Below, piece after piece: positions 43,691 to 52,950 of a stretch of 64,000 bases of DNA. The stretch comes from Verrucomicrobiota bacterium. GTDB lineage: Bacteria; Verrucomicrobiota; Verrucomicrobiia; Verrucomicrobiales; DEV007. How positions within the stretch are numbered: the stretch's first letter is position 1; each line of letters starts with the position of its first letter. The translations under genes and the position numbers were made by a program. Under the pieces are notes generated by a model, which saw only the letters and a list, made by a program, of their open reading frames with translations, was not told the DNA's origin and ran no database searches. The DNA is taken from assembly GCA_020630975.1 (NCBI GenBank), contig JAHDID010000003.1:200474-264473 (forward strand), given 5' to 3'.

Positions 43691-45562
43691 TCACTCGCTC
43701 ACTGCCGAAAGATCGATCTTGATCCTTTGGTTGGGGTAGATCTTCTCTTTGATCTCGATCGGGCGAGTGGCCTGTGGTGGGTAGATATCGATTTGCTCGA
43801 TCCAGTCGGCGTAGCCGACTCCTACGGTGAGTCGCGGCAGCGCACCTGTGGTCCGGTGGATGGGCTGTAGTACCCAGTCGGTATCGCGGGTGAGTAGCGA
43901 TACCTTAGTCCCAGGCGAGTGATGAGAAAAGTCCAGCTCGAGCCAGCCATTGGTGTAGCCCTCTCCCTCTAGCCAATGCGCAGGACGATCGGTGCCGTCT
44001 GCCATAAAGATATCGATGGCTCCATCGCTATCCAGATCGGTGATGCACACATCGCTAGGTGAGTCGAGGTAGGTGAGACGACTGGCGCGCGATACCTCGC
44101 GAAAGTGGATGCCGCCACGATTCCAGAAAGCCCGATTGAATGCCATATCCCCAGTGACGACAAAGACATCCTCGAAGCCATCCTGATCGAGATCCACCGC
44201 ATGGATCGAGCGCACATCCTCGACCTGTTGCAGGCCGCTGCCATCGGTCACCTCTACCCAGAGGTCTTCGCCATCATTCTGAAAAAGTCGCAAGTGGCTC
44301 TCCTCGATGCGGCTACCACCAGTCTCGATATTTTCAGCGATCAGCGCCTCGATCTCCTCGGTACGACGGCCGGTGAGCACGTCCAGATCGCCATCGTTAT
44401 CAAAGTCCAGCGTCTCGATGACCAAGTCTGGCTCGGCGAGAGGCAGCGCTGTCTTGCGAGCCTCAAATCGCCACTGCAGCGGCGCAGAGGATGCCACGCT
44501 GAAGAGTATCTGATCATTGCGCTTATCCAGCGATAGGAAGAAATCGATATAAGTGTCGTTATCCAGATCGGCCACTTTGAGCGACTGGACGCCGCTCGGT
44601 ATCCACAGATCGATGTCGTAGGCTATGTCCTCAAATTTGCCCACCTCGGTCTGGCGGTAGAGAGCCAGCGGGTGATCGCGATTGCCGACGACGATGTCGA
44701 TCATACCATCCTGATCGTAGTCGACCCACTCGACAGCAGCTGTATCGCTAAACGTGAGCAAGCCAGCCTCGATCGTGACATCGGTGAAAGACCCGCCACC
44801 ATCATTTCGCAGCAGCGAGTTGGGCATATTGTAGCTGCGCCCGACGAAGAGATCGGCATCGCCATCGTTATCGAAATCTGCCGCACGCAGGATATCGCCG
44901 GGCTGCCCGCCGATCGCATCGATCAGACCGACTAGCTCGAGCTCGCCGGTATTGCCTAGCTGCCACATCTTGGCACCACCATCGCTGATCAGCTCTAGGC
45001 GATCAGTAGCGGTATCGAAATCTGCCGCCGCCACAGGGCCCTGCAGCTCCTCAGATGTGCGGCTCTGCAGCTTCACCGGAAAGTTCTCTGTCTTCAGCCT
45101 GGGCACCACCTTGAAGCGCAGCTCAGGGTCGATCTCCTTCACGCCTAGGCCCGAGCTGGCCAGATTGTACCGCCAGAGGTCGACAGGGCTAGGCTCGCCT
45201 TTGTTGCCAGCTTCGATATTCTCGACAAAACGGCGCAGTGTCAGCTCATTCACGGGCTTGGCCGAGTCGGAAAATGGGAATGCCTCGCGCGGCATACTGC
45301 GGGCCAGAGAGGTAGCCGAGGATAGCTGCGAGTGCGAGTCGGGCAGTAGCGGCTTGGCTTCCGCTAGGATACTCTCCATCGATTTTCCCTTAAACTCGAG
45401 AAAACGGATCAGATCGTAGCGCTCAGGACGGGTCAGCGGCTTGGACCATGGATTGATGCCCGACGGCTTGCTGGAGCTGTTACGCTTCCAGGGTCGGCTG
45501 AGCAGCAGCACCACAAATAGAATGGATGCTGCTAGGATGATGACGGCATTGCGAGTGGTCAT
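43691..45562 (-). CDS. Secreted FG-GAP/VCBS repeat protein (ASPIC/UnbV-like end)
   Basis: A 623-residue protein from ATG 45562, chosen because it begins MTTRNAVIILAASILFVVLL, a signal-anchor; ATG 45604 is also possible. About six calcium-binding FG-GAP/VCBS repeats are visible: DFDNDGDADLFVGRS, DYDQDGMIDIVVGN, DLDNDTYIDFFLS, DFDNDGDLDVLTGR, DLDQDGFEDVFVV and DLDSDGAIDIFMAD. They should form a beta-propeller on the outer side of the inner membrane. The C-terminal GVGYADWIEQIDIYPPQ region matches ASPIC/UnbV-type ends. The molecular role is unknown. Confidence 0.9.
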   Translation of the reverse strand: MTTRNAVIILAASILFVVLLLSRPWKRNSSSKPSGINPWSKPLTRPERYDLIRFLEFKGKSMESILAEAKPLLPDSHSQLSSATSLARSMPREAFPFSDSAKPVNELTLRRFVENIEAGNKGEPSPVDLWRYNLASSGLGVKEIDPELRFKVVPRLKTENFPVKLQSRTSEELQGPVAAADFDTATDRLELISDGGAKMWQLGNTGELELVGLIDAIGGQPGDILRAADFDNDGDADLFVGRSYNMPNSLLRNDGGGSFTDVTIEAGLLTFSDTAAVEWVDYDQDGMIDIVVGNRDHPLALYRQTEVGKFEDIAYDIDLWIPSGVQSLKVADLDNDTYIDFFLSLDKRNDQILFSVASSAPLQWRFEARKTALPLAEPDLVIETLDFDNDGDLDVLTGRRTEEIEALIAENIETGGSRIEESHLRLFQNDGEDLWVEVTDGSGLQQVEDVRSIHAVDLDQDGFEDVFVVTGDMAFNRAFWNRGGIHFREVSRASRLTYLDSPSDVCITDLDSDGAIDIFMADGTDRPAHWLEGEGYTNGWLELDFSHHSPGTKVSLLTRDTDWVLQPIHRTTGALPRLTVGVGYADWIEQIDIYPPQATRPIEIKEKIYPNQRIKIDLSAVSE

Positions 45563-45725
45563 GGACAATGATGAAAACGAAGAAGGAGGAAGGTCGGCGG
45601 TCACTATGCCCGTGGCAACCGGTGCGCCAAATTAATTTTCGGATTCTGCTAGTCTAAGACATCAGAAAATTTGACTCAGTAGAAAATTTCTAAATAGTCA
45701 ACTCTTCCGGCGACTTTGACCGGCC

Positions 45726-47108
45726 TTGCTCTTTCTCCTCTATCTCATTATGTCTGAACCAGAAGCCCATGCCGAGTATCCCGTAGCCCGCCCTTGGCGA
45801 TCGCTGCACACGGTGCTTTTCGTCCAGACGCAGAATGCCTTTAACGACAACTTCCTCAAAGGCGTGCTCATCGCGCTCGCGATCATCGCGGCTCAGGGGC
45901 AGGTACTCGGCAAGTATGCGGCCAATATCTTGGCAGGCTGCATCCCTCTGGCGTTTCTCACTTTCTCACCGCTAGCGGGCTACGTGTCCGACCGCTACTC
46001 AAAGCGGGACGTGCTATTCTGGTGTATCGTCGCCCAGCTCGGCATCCTCGTCCTCACGATCTACAGCGTCTATGCACGCAGTCTATATCTCGGGCTATTT
46101 TGCCTGTTCATCCTTTCGGTCCAGTCGACGTTTTTCAGTCCATCGAAACAAGGCATCCTCAAAGAGCTAGTCGGCTCTAAGAGTCTCGTTTTCGCCAATG
46201 GTATGCTACAGATGTTCACCAATCTAGCCGCACTCAGCGGCGCTGCGCTGGGAGCCTATTGGTTTGGCATCCGCCAAAAGGCCCTACAGGCAGGTGCCGA
46301 TCCAGCCTTCACAGATACCGAGGCCCAGGCATTCGCCATCGACAATGCCTGGGTATCCGCCATGCTGCCGATCTTGGTGATCCTGTTTTTCGCAGTCCTG
46401 CCACTAGCGATGCGCTGGCTAGTCTGCCGGACACCCGCATTCCCGACACGACTCACCCCGGGCATCCTCGTGGCACATATCACCAATATGGGCCTACTGT
46501 TTCGCACCGGCCCCGCTATGCGAAAAGCTGCGATCGGTGTGGCTTTCTACTGGTTTTTAGCCACCTTTTTCTCCGTGCTATTGATCAATATCGGTCCTGT
46601 CATGTATCCTAATGTGAGCGATGGCGATTCGGCTATAGAGACCTCTCGCATCACTTGGATCCTCGGTGGAGGTTTGATCCTCGGCGGCCTATCCGTCGCT
46701 ATCGTCGGCAGAAAAGGTATCAATCTCAAGATAGCCGTCATCGGACTCATCACCCTCGCGATCCTACTCGCCGTCACCGCCTTTGCCCCGCTAGGTACGA
46801 CGCCATTCTACATCCTATTTTTCTTGCTCGGTTTTACGGGTATGTTCTTCCTCGTACCGATGAGCTCGCTGATGCAGGATATCGCGCCCAATGAGACCAG
46901 AGGCAAAGTGATGGGGGCATCCGCTGTCTTTGTCGCCATCTGCGGGCTCACCTCTCTAGGACTATCATCTTTTCTCACCTACATCGGACTGCATCCGAGC
47001 CAGCAGATGTTGGTTTTCGTAGTTCCTTCTCTCCTGATTGCCTGGTATGTTTACCCACTCGTCCGCATCCACCGCGAGATGCGAGCGAGTGCCGCATCGA
47101 CCACCTAA
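45726..47108 (+). CDS. MFS transporter, LplT-like
   Basis: A 460-residue membrane transporter with many hydrophobic segments. Major-facilitator sequence features include FVQTQNAFNDNFLKGVLIAL, a loop SDRYSKRDVLFW after the second or third helix, and FFSPSKQGILKELV, which resembles the lysophospholipid transporter LplT. It lies 13 bp before a gene for a fused acyltransferase that resembles Aas. In E. coli LplT imports lysophospholipids and Aas re-acylates them, so a membrane-lipid repair role is likely here. The start at 45726 could also be ATG 45750. Confidence 0.87.
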   Translation: MLFLLYLIMSEPEAHAEYPVARPWRSLHTVLFVQTQNAFNDNFLKGVLIALAIIAAQGQVLGKYAANILAGCIPLAFLTFSPLAGYVSDRYSKRDVLFWCIVAQLGILVLTIYSVYARSLYLGLFCLFILSVQSTFFSPSKQGILKELVGSKSLVFANGMLQMFTNLAALSGAALGAYWFGIRQKALQAGADPAFTDTEAQAFAIDNAWVSAMLPILVILFFAVLPLAMRWLVCRTPAFPTRLTPGILVAHITNMGLLFRTGPAMRKAAIGVAFYWFLATFFSVLLINIGPVMYPNVSDGDSAIETSRITWILGGGLILGGLSVAIVGRKGINLKIAVIGLITLAILLAVTAFAPLGTTPFYILFFLLGFTGMFFLVPMSSLMQDIAPNETRGKVMGASAVFVAICGLTSLGLSSFLTYIGLHPSQQMLVFVVPSLLIAWYVYPLVRIHREMRASAASTT

Positions 47109-47121
47109 AGCCTGCCACTCT

Positions 47122-49068
47122 ATGGGATATCTTTGCCGCCTGTTCTTCAGAATATTGATCTTACCTTGGTTCCGTCTCGTGTATCGCGTGCGGCGCTTGG
47201 AGGCGCACCATGTCCCCTCCGAGGGCGGTGTGCTACTCATGCCCAATCACGTCACCTACATCGATGGATTTATCTACTACATCGCCGCTACGCGAAAGCC
47301 ACGCTACGTGATCTCTGATAAGTATGCGGCCAGCCCTGCCTTTGGTTGGTTCATCAAGCTTTTCCGAGCCATCCCGATCGACCGTTCGCGACCACGTGAT
47401 GCCATCGATAAAACAGCTGAGGCTCTGAAAGCTGGCGATGTGGTGTGCATCTTTCCCGAGGGCGGCCTGACACGCAGTGGCGTGATCAATGATCTCAAGC
47501 GTGGTTTCGAGCTGATCGTGAAGCGCTCCGGTGCTGTCGCGGTGCCGATGTATGTGGATGGGCTTTGGGAGTCGATCTTTTCCTACGAGCGGCAGAGCTA
47601 CATCAAGAAGAAGCCACGGCATATCCCTTGCCGCACGCAGGTAGCCTTTGGCAAACCGATCGAGGCAAAGGATATCAGCTCGCAGGCGGTATTCGAGGGT
47701 ATGCTCGAAGCCTCTGTCGATGCTTTTGCCAAGCGCCGTTGCTTTGAGAAAAACTTCGAGATGGCTCTGCTCAAGGCGCTGAAAAAATCGCGACGCCAGC
47801 TATTTTCCCACGAGCGTCGTCAGGGCCGCGACCCGCGCGAGTGGACGCGCGCTCAGATGTTGGCCATCGCCTCGGCCATCGCCCGCCGTTGGGCCCACAA
47901 TCCCGCCGACTCGCGCAGCCGTATCGGCATCATGCTGCCACCGGGCCCGATGGCCAGCGTGTTGAATCTCGGCCTCTACCTAGCCGGCAAGACACCTGTC
48001 AATCTCCCCTACGAGCTGCGCGCCGAGCAGGTCGAACAGCTAGCCGGACAGATGGATGAGCTGGGCATCCGCACCGTCATCACAGCCAATGCGCTAATGT
48101 CCAATCTAGTCGACTTCTGGCGAGGCGATGAGGGCCGCTTTATCGACATCACCACCGAGCTGACTGCACCTGGCACGCTGATCATGAGCCAGGAAAATCT
48201 GTTCTCCTGGGTCGAACCCACCTGGCTAGCTAGCTGGCGCCTCGATCTGAAAGGCCGAGACCGCCACCGCGAGGCCATCGGCATGATCGAGTCGCCCGAT
48301 GGCGAAGCTATCTTTCTATCCAGCGCCGAGCTACACCGCAACACCGTGCAGGCTATCTCGGCCGACTTCATCCGCCCGGGCGATGTGATCCTCAGCGAGT
48401 CTCCCATGCACAACATCGTCGGTCAGCTCATGCAGCTGTGGGTACCTATCCTCAATGTCGGCCGCACCGTAGGCCGCTCCTTCTCCGAGCGGCAGGACCC
48501 CGAGGCGCTCAAAGCCCTGGCCGCTGAGCAAAAGGTCAATCTGACTGCAGGAAATCTAGGACTTTACGATCATCTCGAGAGCCTGGCCGATCTACCCGAC
48601 CTTCGCCAGATCATGGTCTTTGACTCCGAGGCAGATGCCGAGACCCTAGAGGAGCTAGAGAATCGCATAGGCAAACCCATCACCCCCTGCTGGGATTTTC
48701 ACGGCAGGATCGCTACCATGAGCCTGCCGCCCGAGGTCAACCAACCAGAGGGCACACTCAAACGCATGAACCGTAAACTCGGGTCCGTCGGCCGATTCCT
48801 CCCCGGAGTAGCCGGCAAGCAGATCGACGGCCATTTTCATGTGCGTTTCGATTCGACACTGGTCAAGAACACCAGCGATCTCGAAGAGGAAGACAATAAC
48901 AAAGGCAAAAAGAAAGAAAAACAGCCACTCCAGATCGAGAGCTGGCTCCCCGTCAGCGACGAGGCCTACATCGATGCGGAGGGATTTCTGTTTTTGAAAA
49001 AGCCTGCAGAGAAGAAAGTGGAAGTCGTAGACGAAGAAGCTGAGGTCGACGGCGAAGCTAGCGACTAA
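47122..49068 (+). CDS. Aas-like acyltransferase with degenerate AMP-binding half
   Basis: A 648-residue protein from ATG 47122. The N-terminal PlsC-type acyltransferase has HX4D (NHVTYIDG, His43/Asp48), SDKYAASPAFGWFIKLF, and FPEGGLTRSG (Glu113). The second half aligns with acyl-CoA/ACP synthetases (RIGIMLPPGPMASVLNLGLY, GKTPVNLPYELRAEQVEQLA). The ATP-binding loop normally (S/T)SG(T/S)xGxPK reads FLSSAELHRNTVQ, with the Gly and Lys missing. The synthetase activity is therefore probably lost. The C-terminal tail is very charged (EEEDNNKGKKKEKQ). It pairs with the LplT-like transporter. Confidence 0.9.
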   Translation: MGYLCRLFFRILILPWFRLVYRVRRLEAHHVPSEGGVLLMPNHVTYIDGFIYYIAATRKPRYVISDKYAASPAFGWFIKLFRAIPIDRSRPRDAIDKTAEALKAGDVVCIFPEGGLTRSGVINDLKRGFELIVKRSGAVAVPMYVDGLWESIFSYERQSYIKKKPRHIPCRTQVAFGKPIEAKDISSQAVFEGMLEASVDAFAKRRCFEKNFEMALLKALKKSRRQLFSHERRQGRDPREWTRAQMLAIASAIARRWAHNPADSRSRIGIMLPPGPMASVLNLGLYLAGKTPVNLPYELRAEQVEQLAGQMDELGIRTVITANALMSNLVDFWRGDEGRFIDITTELTAPGTLIMSQENLFSWVEPTWLASWRLDLKGRDRHREAIGMIESPDGEAIFLSSAELHRNTVQAISADFIRPGDVILSESPMHNIVGQLMQLWVPILNVGRTVGRSFSERQDPEALKALAAEQKVNLTAGNLGLYDHLESLADLPDLRQIMVFDSEADAETLEELENRIGKPITPCWDFHGRIATMSLPPEVNQPEGTLKRMNRKLGSVGRFLPGVAGKQIDGHFHVRFDSTLVKNTSDLEEEDNNKGKKKEKQPLQIESWLPVSDEAYIDAEGFLFLKKPAEKKVEVVDEEAEVDGEASD

Positions 49069-49655
49069 TTCTTGTATGGTTTATACCGATAGTATTTGGG
49101 TTTGGTGTCTATGCGAATGTGAAGCCATGACACTCCTAAACCTGCGGTGCTCACCCATGTGGGAGCATCTCCGACCTGCTTGTTTACCTCTTTAGCAACT
49201 AAGCTCCAGATTGAGGTTAGTTGCTCTGCCGACGCTGTCTTGATAAATGAAGAAATCGAGCCCGCATCTAATCCTGCCTGAGGAGTCGGCGCGATCATTA
49301 TGCCATTTTTACCGAGGTTTGGAAACGCTACAGCCAACGCCAAAGTATTAAAATGCTCAGCAAAAGCAGACGGATCTGGCCTTATAGCCTCATGCGCCAT
49401 CGATTTGATCACGACGAACTCATGAGATTCACTTAGCGATGAAGCAGTAATCGGGGGCATCTCCCAGCAGAACCCCATAAAACCAAGTTTGAGAAGCAAG
49501 CTGGAATAAAATTGCACAAATTCTGCATCACATTCCCAGAGATGAATGACCTCTTGGTGAGTCAGATTTTCATCTTCTTCATAGATCCGGAAGAGATAAC
49601 AATCGGTATCAACTTGCACATGTCGATCAGAGAACCTCATAACATTAACCAGCAA
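49065..49655 (-). CDS. DUF6940 family protein
   Basis: A 196-residue soluble protein. The middle holds MGFCWEMPPITASSLSE, HEFVVIKSMAHEAIRPDPSA and FAEHF, and the last part STAGLGVSWLHIRIDTKPKY ending in YRYKPYKN. These phrases match, from memory, the DUF6940 family of unknown function. It overlaps the 3' end of the convergent acyltransferase gene by 4 bp. A repeat element lies just upstream. Function is unknown. Confidence 0.7.
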   Translation of the reverse strand: MLVNVMRFSDRHVQVDTDCYLFRIYEEDENLTHQEVIHLWECDAEFVQFYSSLLLKLGFMGFCWEMPPITASSLSESHEFVVIKSMAHEAIRPDPSAFAEHFNTLALAVAFPNLGKNGIMIAPTPQAGLDAGSISSFIKTASAEQLTSIWSLVAKEVNKQVGDAPTWVSTAGLGVSWLHIRIDTKPKYYRYKPYKN

Positions 49656-49667
49656 TATCTTTGCCCC

Positions 49668-49750
49668 CTGGGAACGCCGACGTCTTCGTCGGCTCGACTA
49701 GAATAGACGAAATGGGTCGAGAAAGCCGACGAGGACGTCGGCGTTCCCAG
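49668..49750. repeat. Inverted repeat element, GACGTCCTCGTCGGC family, copy 3
   Basis: Arm 49668-49693 (CTGGGAACGCCGACGTCTTC onward) pairs with arm 49725-49750 with a single mismatch. It sits between the DUF6940 gene start and the Dabb gene end. Confidence 0.9.
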
Positions 49751-49753
49751 AGT

Positions 49754-50140
49754 CTATTTCGCCGTGTAATCGATCACAAACACCTTGTCGAGCTTTGGCT
49801 TGAGTAGCGAGACGAATGCTTTGTGATCGGGATGGGGCAGATACACCTCAAGACCTGCTTTATCGGCGAAGGTCACGATGAAACAGTGGGTGAATTCATC
49901 GTTTAGAGGCTCGATGTTGTCCGCTGTGCCCCACTCAAAGTCGGTGATGGTATCGATCTTGCCCTCGAGGGCGGCAAACGCTTTTTCGATCTCGGCGATC
50001 TCTTCAGCGCTAGTGCCATCCTTAAACTTGAAGCACACCACGTGGCGGAATGAGCCTGCACTATCCTCTGCCTGAGCGGTCGACAGACCGAACGCTGAGA
50101 GAAACAAAATAGTCACGAAAGTAAAAAACGATGTCTTCAT
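49754..50140 (-). CDS. Secreted Dabb-domain protein
   Basis: A 128-residue protein with signal segment FFTFVTILFLSAFGLSTAQA followed by one Dabb domain. The strand FRHVVCFKFKDGTSAEEI opens it, and HCFIVTFADKAGLEVYLPHP with DHKAFVSLLKPKLDKVFVID closes it, matching the H-x-V-x-F and HPxHxxF pattern. It is a paralogue of the cytosolic Dabb protein at 11841. Its outer location suggests a different ligand. Unknown function. Confidence 0.88.
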   Translation of the reverse strand: MKTSFFTFVTILFLSAFGLSTAQAEDSAGSFRHVVCFKFKDGTSAEEIAEIEKAFAALEGKIDTITDFEWGTADNIEPLNDEFTHCFIVTFADKAGLEVYLPHPDHKAFVSLLKPKLDKVFVIDYTAK

Positions 50141-50231
50141 AGGTGGAAACCCTTTGCGAAAGACGGGGAAGTGTCGATGATGAAAACAAGCGCGTCAGCG
50201 CTAAGCAAAAATCCTATCCATCCATCATCAC

Positions 50232-51791
50232 ATGAGCCACTGGGAGCAATATCAGCAGTCGATCGTCCGCTATCCGGACATGGGTTTCACTATCGATTTC
50301 AGCCGAATGGAGGCACCTACCGATCTGGCAGACCGCCTGTCTAGCGAGGTAGCACGCGCCCTCTCCGACCGAGAAAAGACCGAGGCCGGCGAGATCGCCA
50401 ATCCCGATGAGGGCCGCATGGTCGGCCACTACTGGCTGCGCAATCCCGATCTCGCCCCCGAGGCTGAGGGCCAGTGGATCCGCGAGGTGAAAGACTCTGT
50501 GGTTAGCTTTGCCCAGCAGGTGCGCAGCGGCGAGGTGACAGCACCCAATGGCAACACCTTTCGCCATGTGGTGCTAGTCGGCATCGGTGGCTCGGCCCTA
50601 GGTCCGCAGCTAGTCGACAAAGCACTGCGCGCTGTCGATGAGCCGATCCAGCTGCACTTCCTCGACAATACCGACCCTGGCGGCATGGACGATCTCTACG
50701 ATAGCTTGGGCGACGGTCTGGCCGAGACTCTCGTGCTGGTCATCTCCAAGTCCGGCGGCACACCAGAGACTCGCAATGGCATGCTCGAGACCGAGGCACG
50801 TTTTGCCAAGCAAGGTCTCGATATGGCCAAACAAGCTGTGGCCGTAACCGGCGTCGGCAGCAAGCTCGATCAATACGCCGAGTCGAATGGCTGGCTGGCC
50901 AGATTTGAAATGTCGGACTGGGTAGGCGGCCGCACCTCTGTGATGAGCGCCGTCGGTCTGCTACCCGCAGCGCTCTGCGGCATCGATATCGATACCTTCC
51001 TAAAAGGTGCCGCCGACATGGATGAAAAGACCCGCTCCAGTAGCGTGGCGGACAATGCCTCCCTACAGCTCGCTCTCATGTGGCACCACGCCGGCAATGG
51101 TCGCGGGGAGAAAGACATGGTGATCCTGCCCTACTGCGATCGTCTCGACCTGATGAGCAAGTACCTGCAGCAGCTCGTCATGGAGTCGCTCGGCAAGGAG
51201 TATGAGATCGGCAATGAAAAGGTAGTGAACCAGGGCATAGCCGTCTATGGCAACAAAGGCTCTACCGACCAGCACGCTTACGTGCAGCAGCTGCGCGATG
51301 GTCTGAACAATTTCTTTGCTACCTTTATCGAGATCCAAAAGACTCGCGAAGGCGATAGCATCGCTTTTGATGATGGCGCCTCCTCTGCCGACTACCTGCA
51401 GGGCTTTCTGCGTGGCACACGCGATGCGCTGTCTGGCAATGACCGCCAGTCGATCACCATCACCTTCGAGCAACTCGGTGCCTACCAGCTGGGAGCGCTC
51501 ATCGCTCTGTATGAGCGTGCCGTGTCTTTCTACGCTAGCTTGGTAAACATCAATGCCTACCACCAGCCCGGTGTCGAGGCCGGCAAAAAAGCTGCCGCCG
51601 CCTTTCTCGATCTGCTGGCACAGGTAAAGGCTAGCCTAGGTAGCGATGCTGCAGGCGCTGACCAAGTCGCAGAGAAGATCGGCTCCACCGAAGTAGAGAA
51701 AGTCTACCACTGCCTGAATCATCTAGCTGGCACTGGCCACTGCCAGCGTGTGTTAGGTGCGACTCCGGCGGAGGATCGGTTTTCGGTGTAG
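50232..51791 (+). CDS. pgi: Glucose-6-phosphate isomerase
   Basis: Pgi interconverts glucose-6-phosphate and fructose-6-phosphate. The 519-residue sequence has FRHVVLVGIGGSALGPQLVD, LDNTDPGGMDDLYDSLGD, TLVLVISKSGGTPETRNGML, WVGGRTSVMSAVGLLPAAL, KGSTDQHAYVQQLRDGLNNF and NAYHQPGVEAGKKAAAA. These hold the expected glutamate, histidine and lysine catalytic positions. It belongs to the shorter bacterial group. It stands alone between the Dabb gene and a repeat-rich gap. Confidence 0.95.
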   Translation: MSHWEQYQQSIVRYPDMGFTIDFSRMEAPTDLADRLSSEVARALSDREKTEAGEIANPDEGRMVGHYWLRNPDLAPEAEGQWIREVKDSVVSFAQQVRSGEVTAPNGNTFRHVVLVGIGGSALGPQLVDKALRAVDEPIQLHFLDNTDPGGMDDLYDSLGDGLAETLVLVISKSGGTPETRNGMLETEARFAKQGLDMAKQAVAVTGVGSKLDQYAESNGWLARFEMSDWVGGRTSVMSAVGLLPAALCGIDIDTFLKGAADMDEKTRSSSVADNASLQLALMWHHAGNGRGEKDMVILPYCDRLDLMSKYLQQLVMESLGKEYEIGNEKVVNQGIAVYGNKGSTDQHAYVQQLRDGLNNFFATFIEIQKTREGDSIAFDDGASSADYLQGFLRGTRDALSGNDRQSITITFEQLGAYQLGALIALYERAVSFYASLVNINAYHQPGVEAGKKAAAAFLDLLAQVKASLGSDAAGADQVAEKIGSTEVEKVYHCLNHLAGTGHCQRVLGATPAEDRFSV

Positions 51792-51876
51792 TAGTAGGTT
51801 TGTCTTTATATTTGAGTGATTGAGGGCGATGCCATGTCGCCTGATTGAAGGTGCCTGCTAGTGGAGTGCACGCTGG

Positions 51877-51908
51877 TGCATTGGCCGTGCGCTGCATTGG
51901 CCGTGCGC
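51877..51908. repeat. 16-bp tandem duplication
   Basis: TGCATTGGCCGTGCGC occurs twice without a gap (51877-51892 and 51893-51908). It lies at the start of the 51792-52425 gap, which holds only repeats. Confidence 0.85.
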
Positions 51909-51916
51909 TGCGCTGG

Positions 51917-52006
51917 CCACTCGTTGACACTCGCCGCCACATTTTTTGGCTTAGCCTGTAAGGTAGTGGAAAGCGCTAGCATGTGGCAGCGAGCATCAGC
52001 GAGTGG
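51917..52006. repeat. CCACTCG...GCCACA inverted repeat element, copy 1
   Basis: CCACTCGTTGACACTCGCCG pairs with its imperfect complement ending CAGCGAGTGG. A related element with inverted arm order is at 52951-53049. Confidence 0.7.
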
Positions 52007-52091
52007 AGTTTCATCTGGCAGAGGGAAGTGTCGGCTGGAGCAGTGACCACAGGCTGTTCTATCCGTCCTTTTCTCGAGGTTAACCTTGTAT

Positions 52092-52311
52092 CTGAATTCC
52101 CCAGAATTCAGATAGCAGAGCTTACGGCCACTACCCAAGCAAAAGGGGGCTGAGGCTCTGATACACGGAAGATTGGGATCTTCCGCTACGCACTTGCCAG
52201 GCCTGTAGCTGAATTCCCCAGAATTCAGATAGCAGAGCTTACGGCCACTACCCAAGCCAAAAGGGGCTGAGGCTCTGATACAGGGAAGATTGGGATCTTC
52301 CTCTACGCGTG
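52092..52311. repeat. Tandem ~105-bp duplication, 117-bp period
   Basis: Two copies start CTGAATTCCCCAGAATTCAG (52092 and 52209) and stay nearly identical for ~105 bp, through ACGGCCACTACCCAAGC to the hairpin GGAAGAT-TGGG-ATCTTCC. Changes are few (for example CAAAAGGGGGC versus CCAAAAGGGGC). The shadow reading frame through it repeats itself and is not credible as a gene. Confidence 0.9.
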
Positions 52312-52425
52312 CCTAGGTGCGTATCACTCTGGTCTGAGCAACTTCAAAGTTCAGCATAGTTTCCTGCTAGTGCTATGCTCTGCGATAAGCAATTATGTTG
52401 AGTTCTGAGGCTGCCATTCAGCGCA

Positions 52426-52875
52426 TCAGTAACCATATTGCCCGGTCAACCTCCGCCAGATGACACGGGCGTAGTCGCGCACACGCTTTGTGACACCGGC
52501 GATGGCGAGGTCATTCTGATGCATGGGCTCGTGATGACCACGTACGATCTCTAGCACCTGTAGTATAGAATCCTCTGGATCAGCGACAGATACGGCTCCT
52601 TTCTCTGAGAAATGCATAGCACCCAAGTAGAGCTTATCATAGTCTGGCGCTGCGATCGAGCAAAGCAATTCCTCGCCACCACTATCAGTAATAGCCACGC
52701 CCAACGTGCCGCCATCTAGAAAATAACTCACCACCACTTCTCGATATGGCTGGGACAAAGCGCGGATCTCAGGAGCGACCTGCGAACTATCGATACTCGG
52801 ATAGGGGCGATATAGCCACGCGATTGAAACAATCAATACCACGAGCAAAACCCATAGCGGCTTCAGCTTGGACAT
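52426..52875 (-). CDS. Signal-anchored small protein of unknown function
   Basis: A 149-residue protein with one N-terminal membrane segment (LWVLLVVLIVSIAWLYRPYP). It continues with a soluble part (VVVSYFLDGGTLGVAITDSG, EELLCSIAAPDYDKLYLGAM) that is mixed alpha/beta and ends in a basic helix (RVRDYARVIWRRLTGQYGY). No family was recognised. It is bracketed by repeat DNA on both sides and has no clear operon partner. Confidence 0.6.
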   Translation of the reverse strand: MSKLKPLWVLLVVLIVSIAWLYRPYPSIDSSQVAPEIRALSQPYREVVVSYFLDGGTLGVAITDSGGEELLCSIAAPDYDKLYLGAMHFSEKGAVSVADPEDSILQVLEIVRGHHEPMHQNDLAIAGVTKRVRDYARVIWRRLTGQYGY

Positions 52876-52899
52876 GCTGAAAACTATACCTAAAACCTG

Positions 52900-52934
52900 A
52901 TTGTACCCTATTGAATAAAAATTGTACCCTATTG
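52900..52934. repeat. Paired CAATAGGGTACAAT motif, locus 2 (reverse orientation)
   Basis: ATTGTACCCTATTG at 52900-52913 and 52921-52934, again 21 bp apart. It lies 25 bp upstream of the 149-residue gene's start on its strand. Confidence 0.9.
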
Positions 52935-52950
52935 AATTTTCGAATTTCCG

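Noticed and set aside
51806-52255. 149-residue leftward reading frame with internal repeats
   Set aside because: It is produced by the 117-bp tandem duplication and intergenic repeats, so the protein repeats itself. There is no recognisable start signal or domain.
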